From: Pseudoflavonifractor sp. MSJ-30
GTDB taxonomy: Bacteria > Bacillota > Clostridia > Oscillospirales > Oscillospiraceae
DNA length: 64,000 nt
Direction of reading: 5' to 3'
NCBI RefSeq assembly: GCF_018918045.1
Contig: NZ_JAHLPU010000048.1
Coordinates: forward strand, 40,366-104,365
In this document: positions 61,324-64,000 of the stretch, piece by piece
How positions within the stretch are numbered: the stretch's first letter is position 1
Layout of the letters: each line of letters starts with the position of its first letter
Made by a program: the position numbers and the translations under genes
Notes under the pieces: generated by a model
What the model was told of the DNA's origin: nothing
The model's database searches: none
The model's input: only the letters and a program-made list of their open reading frames with translations

Positions 61324-63726
61324 TCAGCAATGCTTCCATTTCAGCCTTTCACACAGCCGCAGAACATTTTTCGCGCCGCGCTGCAGCTCTCCAAGGGTGA
61401 TGCCATTGGGGCTTTCGAAGGACTTTGCAAGAGAATCGTCGCTTTCAAAGCACCCGAATTCCCTGCCGCCGGGCATCAGCACATCCACCTGGGCACGGAC
61501 CCGGTAGGCATTGTTGGAGACGTCCGGAAAATCCGGGTCCACTGCCGGCTGCATCCACCAATCGGTGATCACAAGGCCGTCATAGCCCCACTCCCCCCGG
61601 AGAATGTTGGTGACCAGATCATAGTGATAGTGGGCCCATACCCCGTTGACCTTATTGTAAGAGGTCATCAGGGTCAATGGCTTTGCCCGGGCAACGCACA
61701 GCTCGAAGCCCCGGAGGTAGATCTCCCGCAGTGCCCGTTCGGAGACCCGGGAATCCGTCTGATTCCGCATCCACTCCTGATTGTTGCAGGCAAAATGTTT
61801 GGGGCAGGCGCTGCGGCCGGGGTTTGATTGAATGCCCCGAACCATGGCCGCTGCCATGACGCCGGAAACATAGGGATCTTCCGAAAAGTACTCAAAATTT
61901 CTGCCGCACAGAGGATCCCTGTGGATATTCAGGCCGGGGCCCAGAAGGATATCCGATCCCCTTTCCGCCATTTCCCTGCCGAACCGTACTCCCAGCTTTT
62001 CCACCAGCGCCGGGTTCCAGGAGCTGGCCAGTGCCGTACCGCAGGGCAGCAGAGAGGCGTAGCAGGCCAGACGGATGCCGGAGGGGCCGTCGGTTGTGGT
62101 GATGGTTGGAATGCCCTTCTCCCGCAAAGAGGCCGTTGTGCCGCCCAGCACTCCGGCATTGCCCGCGGGACCGAGCGGACTGTCCATCAGGCCCTCGCCG
62201 CGGGTGATGGCATCCAGCTCCCGGATATCCAGCTGGGCCACAAAGTCATCCAGAGAGGCACCGCCATTGCGGACATCGGCAAACCCAATGCCCCGGTCCC
62301 CTGTAAAGGGCGTTTCCTCCGGCAAATGGGCAAGGATATCCGCTTTCCGGCTGGTTTCCCGCCTGGGCACAGGTTCGTAAACGGGCACCAGGCCGGAAGC
62401 CGTTTCCTGAGGCTTCATCCGCAGAAATTCTGCCGTGGGAGCCGCCTGCGCGGTCAGCTGCTTTGTAAGCCGGAGCGCATCCAGCCTCCAGGCACCCGCC
62501 TGCCTTGCCCTGCGGACATCACCGCCGACATACAGTACATATTCTCCCGGCTCCAGCACATAGGCGCTTTTGTGCCCGGTGACGCCGGAATCGTCAAAGG
62601 AGGCAAAGTCCGCCGGGTTCAGTCTGAATTCCAGCGTTTCCGTCTCTCCGGGAGAAAGCAGTTTCGTCTTTCCGAACGCCGCCAGATTCCGCAGAGGCTT
62701 GCCCAGCTTCCCCTGAGGCGGAGCGGCATAGACCTGCACGACCTCCTTTCCCGGGAGGGTTCCGGTATTTGTGACCGCCGTGCGGAGAACGCATTCACCG
62801 TCCTCTAACGCATAACAGGTTTTCAGCGCAAAGGTCGTATAGCTTAGGCCAAAGCCGAAGGGATAAAGGACCCGGTCCCTTGCGAAGGTCTCAAAATAGC
62901 GGTAGCCAACATAGATATCTTCCTGATACACGTTATAGTCCGCCGCGCCGAAATTGCCGGAGGCGGGATAATCCTCATAGCAACGGGCTACCGTATCCGT
63001 CAGCCTGCCGCTGGGGTTCACATCGCCATAGAGCACGTCCGCCAGAGCATTGCCGGACTCCATACCGCCCTGAAAGGCATAGAGGATAGCCCCGATTTTG
63101 GGGTCGTCTGTCCAGGACATATCCAATATGCTCCCGGCATCGATAACCACCGCCGTTTTGGAAAACACGGTACTCACCTGGTCCAAAAGGTCCTTTTCGG
63201 CATCCGTCAGATAGAAATAGCCGGGCTTTGCCTGATTATCCATGCTTTCCCCCATGGCCCGGCCCAGAAAAACCACAGCGGTTTCGCTGGTTTGGGCCGC
63301 GGACTCGATCTGTTTCCGGGAAAGCGGCATCTCCTCCAGACTGGCGGGCCACTGGGCCCACTCCGCCGCGGGAGGCACATGGGTCTGGCTCCAGGCGGCA
63401 TAGGTCTGAGCCAGAGCTTCATGGAATCGAACACCCTTCTCCCGGAATGCGTCCATCGGACTGACCCGATAAGGGGGATTCACATCTCCGCCGGAGCCGT
63501 AGCCCACATAGAACCAATCGTTCTGAACCCGGCCGAAAAAGGCTGTCTCCTCCTCCTTTTTCAGAGGCAAAACCCCCTCATTTTTCAGAAGCACAATTCC
63601 CTCCGCCGCGGCCTGCCGGCACAGGGCGGACATCTCCGGGTCCCGCGCCGCGGAACCGATTGCCGTTCTTCCGGTCTTCTGCGCCAGAGAATCCGGGGTC
63701 AATGTCTCCATTTTTTTCTGATCCAT
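61324..63726 (-). CDS. Glycoside hydrolase family 3 (permuted domain order)
   Basis: Enzyme of 800 residues without signal peptide, so intracellular. The C-terminal-type GH3 domain comes first (VVFLGRAMGESMDNQAKPG, residues about 35-280), then a fibronectin III-like domain (FALKTCYALEDGECVLRTAV, about 285-395), and the catalytic (beta/alpha)8 barrel lies last (about 460-800). In the barrel TTDGPSGIRL is the substrate region, RGSDILLGPGLNIHRDPLCG and CPKHFACNNQEWMRNQTDSR are the KH and D motifs, and the nucleophile aspartate is in VITDWW. Normal GH3 has the barrel first; the swapped order is known in some rumen Clostridia beta-glucosidases. Acts on beta-glucosides or xylosides; the exact sugar is uncertain. 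Confidence 0.93.
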   Translation of the reverse strand: MDQKKMETLTPDSLAQKTGRTAIGSAARDPEMSALCRQAAAEGIVLLKNEGVLPLKKEEETAFFGRVQNDWFYVGYGSGGDVNPPYRVSPMDAFREKGVRFHEALAQTYAAWSQTHVPPAAEWAQWPASLEEMPLSRKQIESAAQTSETAVVFLGRAMGESMDNQAKPGYFYLTDAEKDLLDQVSTVFSKTAVVIDAGSILDMSWTDDPKIGAILYAFQGGMESGNALADVLYGDVNPSGRLTDTVARCYEDYPASGNFGAADYNVYQEDIYVGYRYFETFARDRVLYPFGFGLSYTTFALKTCYALEDGECVLRTAVTNTGTLPGKEVVQVYAAPPQGKLGKPLRNLAAFGKTKLLSPGETETLEFRLNPADFASFDDSGVTGHKSAYVLEPGEYVLYVGGDVRRARQAGAWRLDALRLTKQLTAQAAPTAEFLRMKPQETASGLVPVYEPVPRRETSRKADILAHLPEETPFTGDRGIGFADVRNGGASLDDFVAQLDIRELDAITRGEGLMDSPLGPAGNAGVLGGTTASLREKGIPTITTTDGPSGIRLACYASLLPCGTALASSWNPALVEKLGVRFGREMAERGSDILLGPGLNIHRDPLCGRNFEYFSEDPYVSGVMAAAMVRGIQSNPGRSACPKHFACNNQEWMRNQTDSRVSERALREIYLRGFELCVARAKPLTLMTSYNKVNGVWAHYHYDLVTNILRGEWGYDGLVITDWWMQPAVDPDFPDVSNNAYRVRAQVDVLMPGGREFGCFESDDSLAKSFESPNGITLGELQRGAKNVLRLCERLKWKHC

Positions 63727-63758
63727 GGGGCACCTCCAAATTTGTGTCTTTTATAGCA

Positions 63759-63787
63759 AGTATATGCTTTTGGGGATTCTCTGTCAA
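63759..63787 (-). promoter_or_regulatory. Promoter of the GH3 gene
   Basis: Minus strand TTGACA, 17-base spacer, TATACT, 33 bases before the start at 63726, which has GGAGGT. Confidence 0.8.
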
Positions 63788-63973
63788 GTTAAGTTGGCAC
63801 TTGGGGAATAAGTCACCCCCGTAGCCGTGGGAGAAGAAGTGACACAGGTACTTATCTCCAGATTTCGTTGAACCGCGGCTAGCAAGCCCGGTAAGCTACG
63901 CAAGTACAAGCCCCGTTGGTTTTGAGGCCGGAAAGGATTCTTAAGGGAGGGCGGCTTTCTGGCAGCGCCTCCC
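63788..63973 (-). other. Structured region after an unseen gene
   Basis: No gene supported. On the minus strand there are short inverted repeats (GGGGTGACTTATTCCCC; TAGC...GCTA around 63880-63895) and the large terminator-like stem at 63940-63978. It may be the 3' part of a mobile element, for example the right end and guide-RNA region of an IS605/IS1341 type, but the window ends too early to judge. Confidence 0.25.
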
Positions 63974-63978
63974 TTAAG
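63940..63978 (-). terminator. Terminator-like stem at window edge
   Basis: CTTAAGGGAGG / CCTCCCTTAAG, 11-base perfect stem with a 17-base loop. It starts at the TAA of the frame that enters from the right; only AATCC follows on the minus strand. Confidence 0.5.
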
Positions 63979-64000
63979 CCGCATTCTTGCGGAGCTTCTT
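63974..64000 (-). CDS. Last eight codons of a gene beyond the window
   Basis: On the minus strand the frame entering at 64000 reads KKLRKNAA and then TAA, followed at once by a strong stem. The basic end is typical of many proteins; nothing more can be said. It could also be chance. Confidence 0.3.
   Translation of the reverse strand, partial: KKLRKNAA

Noticed and set aside
63784..63984. 66-codon minus-strand frame at the right edge
   Set aside because: It runs through the strong stem and lacks a ribosome site; composition is not gene-like.

Overview
The window comes from a GC-rich, low-phylum-GC-exception member of the Clostridia, most like Oscillospiraceae/Ruminococcaceae of the gut. This is inferred from gene content, not from a marker tree: a murB-whiA-dnaE string, a SpoVB-like flippase, FtsH, a YdjG/YdjH/YdjI-like set, a protein carrying both cohesin and dockerin, a Na+-pumping decarboxylase subunit, a VanW protein, a sortase-type pilin with HTHxxxCY arrays, and a SAM-I riboswitch before metK. 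No rRNA, tRNA or CRISPR was seen.

Layout. 1-6 kb (minus strand): dnaE (cut by the window edge), whiA, murB, then telA and xpaC. 6-11 kb (minus): a carboxylate locus with a two-subunit Na+ decarboxylase remnant (beta plus a 41-residue gamma-like peptide) behind a yybP-ykoY-like leader RNA, an alpha/beta hydrolase, a 2-hydroxycarboxylate transporter and a LysR regulator. 11-16 kb: SpoVB-like flippase, nth, an SSB-like protein, two membrane proteins, and an ECF sigma/anti-sigma pair whose sigma gene is frameshifted.

16.3-22.2 kb is the most unusual part. It is a compact, partly AT-rich island that reads as a peptide-signalled RiPP cluster: a 49-residue secreted PapR-like peptide gene, an XRE/TPR (RRNPP-type) regulator converging on it, a radical SAM/SPASM maturase with an N-terminal PqqD-like recognition domain (interrupted by an in-frame amber codon), a 42-residue Cys/Thr-rich precursor peptide, and two half-size ABC exporters. 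The logic suggested is secreted signal -> regulator -> modified peptide -> export.

22-38 kb is mostly housekeeping and envelope: a lipoprotein and an inactive-looking rhomboid-like protein, metK, DUF2752 and TM2 proteins, an LRR-cohesin-dockerin secreted protein, ftsH, rlmB, a P-type-ATPase-like protein that has lost its catalytic motifs, a MATE exporter, and a TPM/zinc-ribbon/SPFH trio. 38-46 kb: a Wzy-like polymerase, prs-pth, mfd and vanW. 46-53 kb: a BlaI/BlaR1-like pair in which the sensor end is a degenerate DD-carboxypeptidase domain, a second MATE exporter, a small unknown protein, and a second ECF sigma/anti-sigma pair.

53-61 kb (minus) is a pilus-type operon: signal peptidase I, a giant 1861-residue LPxTG pilin, a class C sortase with a short N-terminus, and a scar in which a Cna_B-type protein and a second sortase have been truncated and joined out of frame. 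61-64 kb holds a domain-permuted GH3 glycosidase and, at the edge, the last codons of an unseen gene with a structured 3' region. All functional calls rest on reading motifs by eye; no database or folding program was run.
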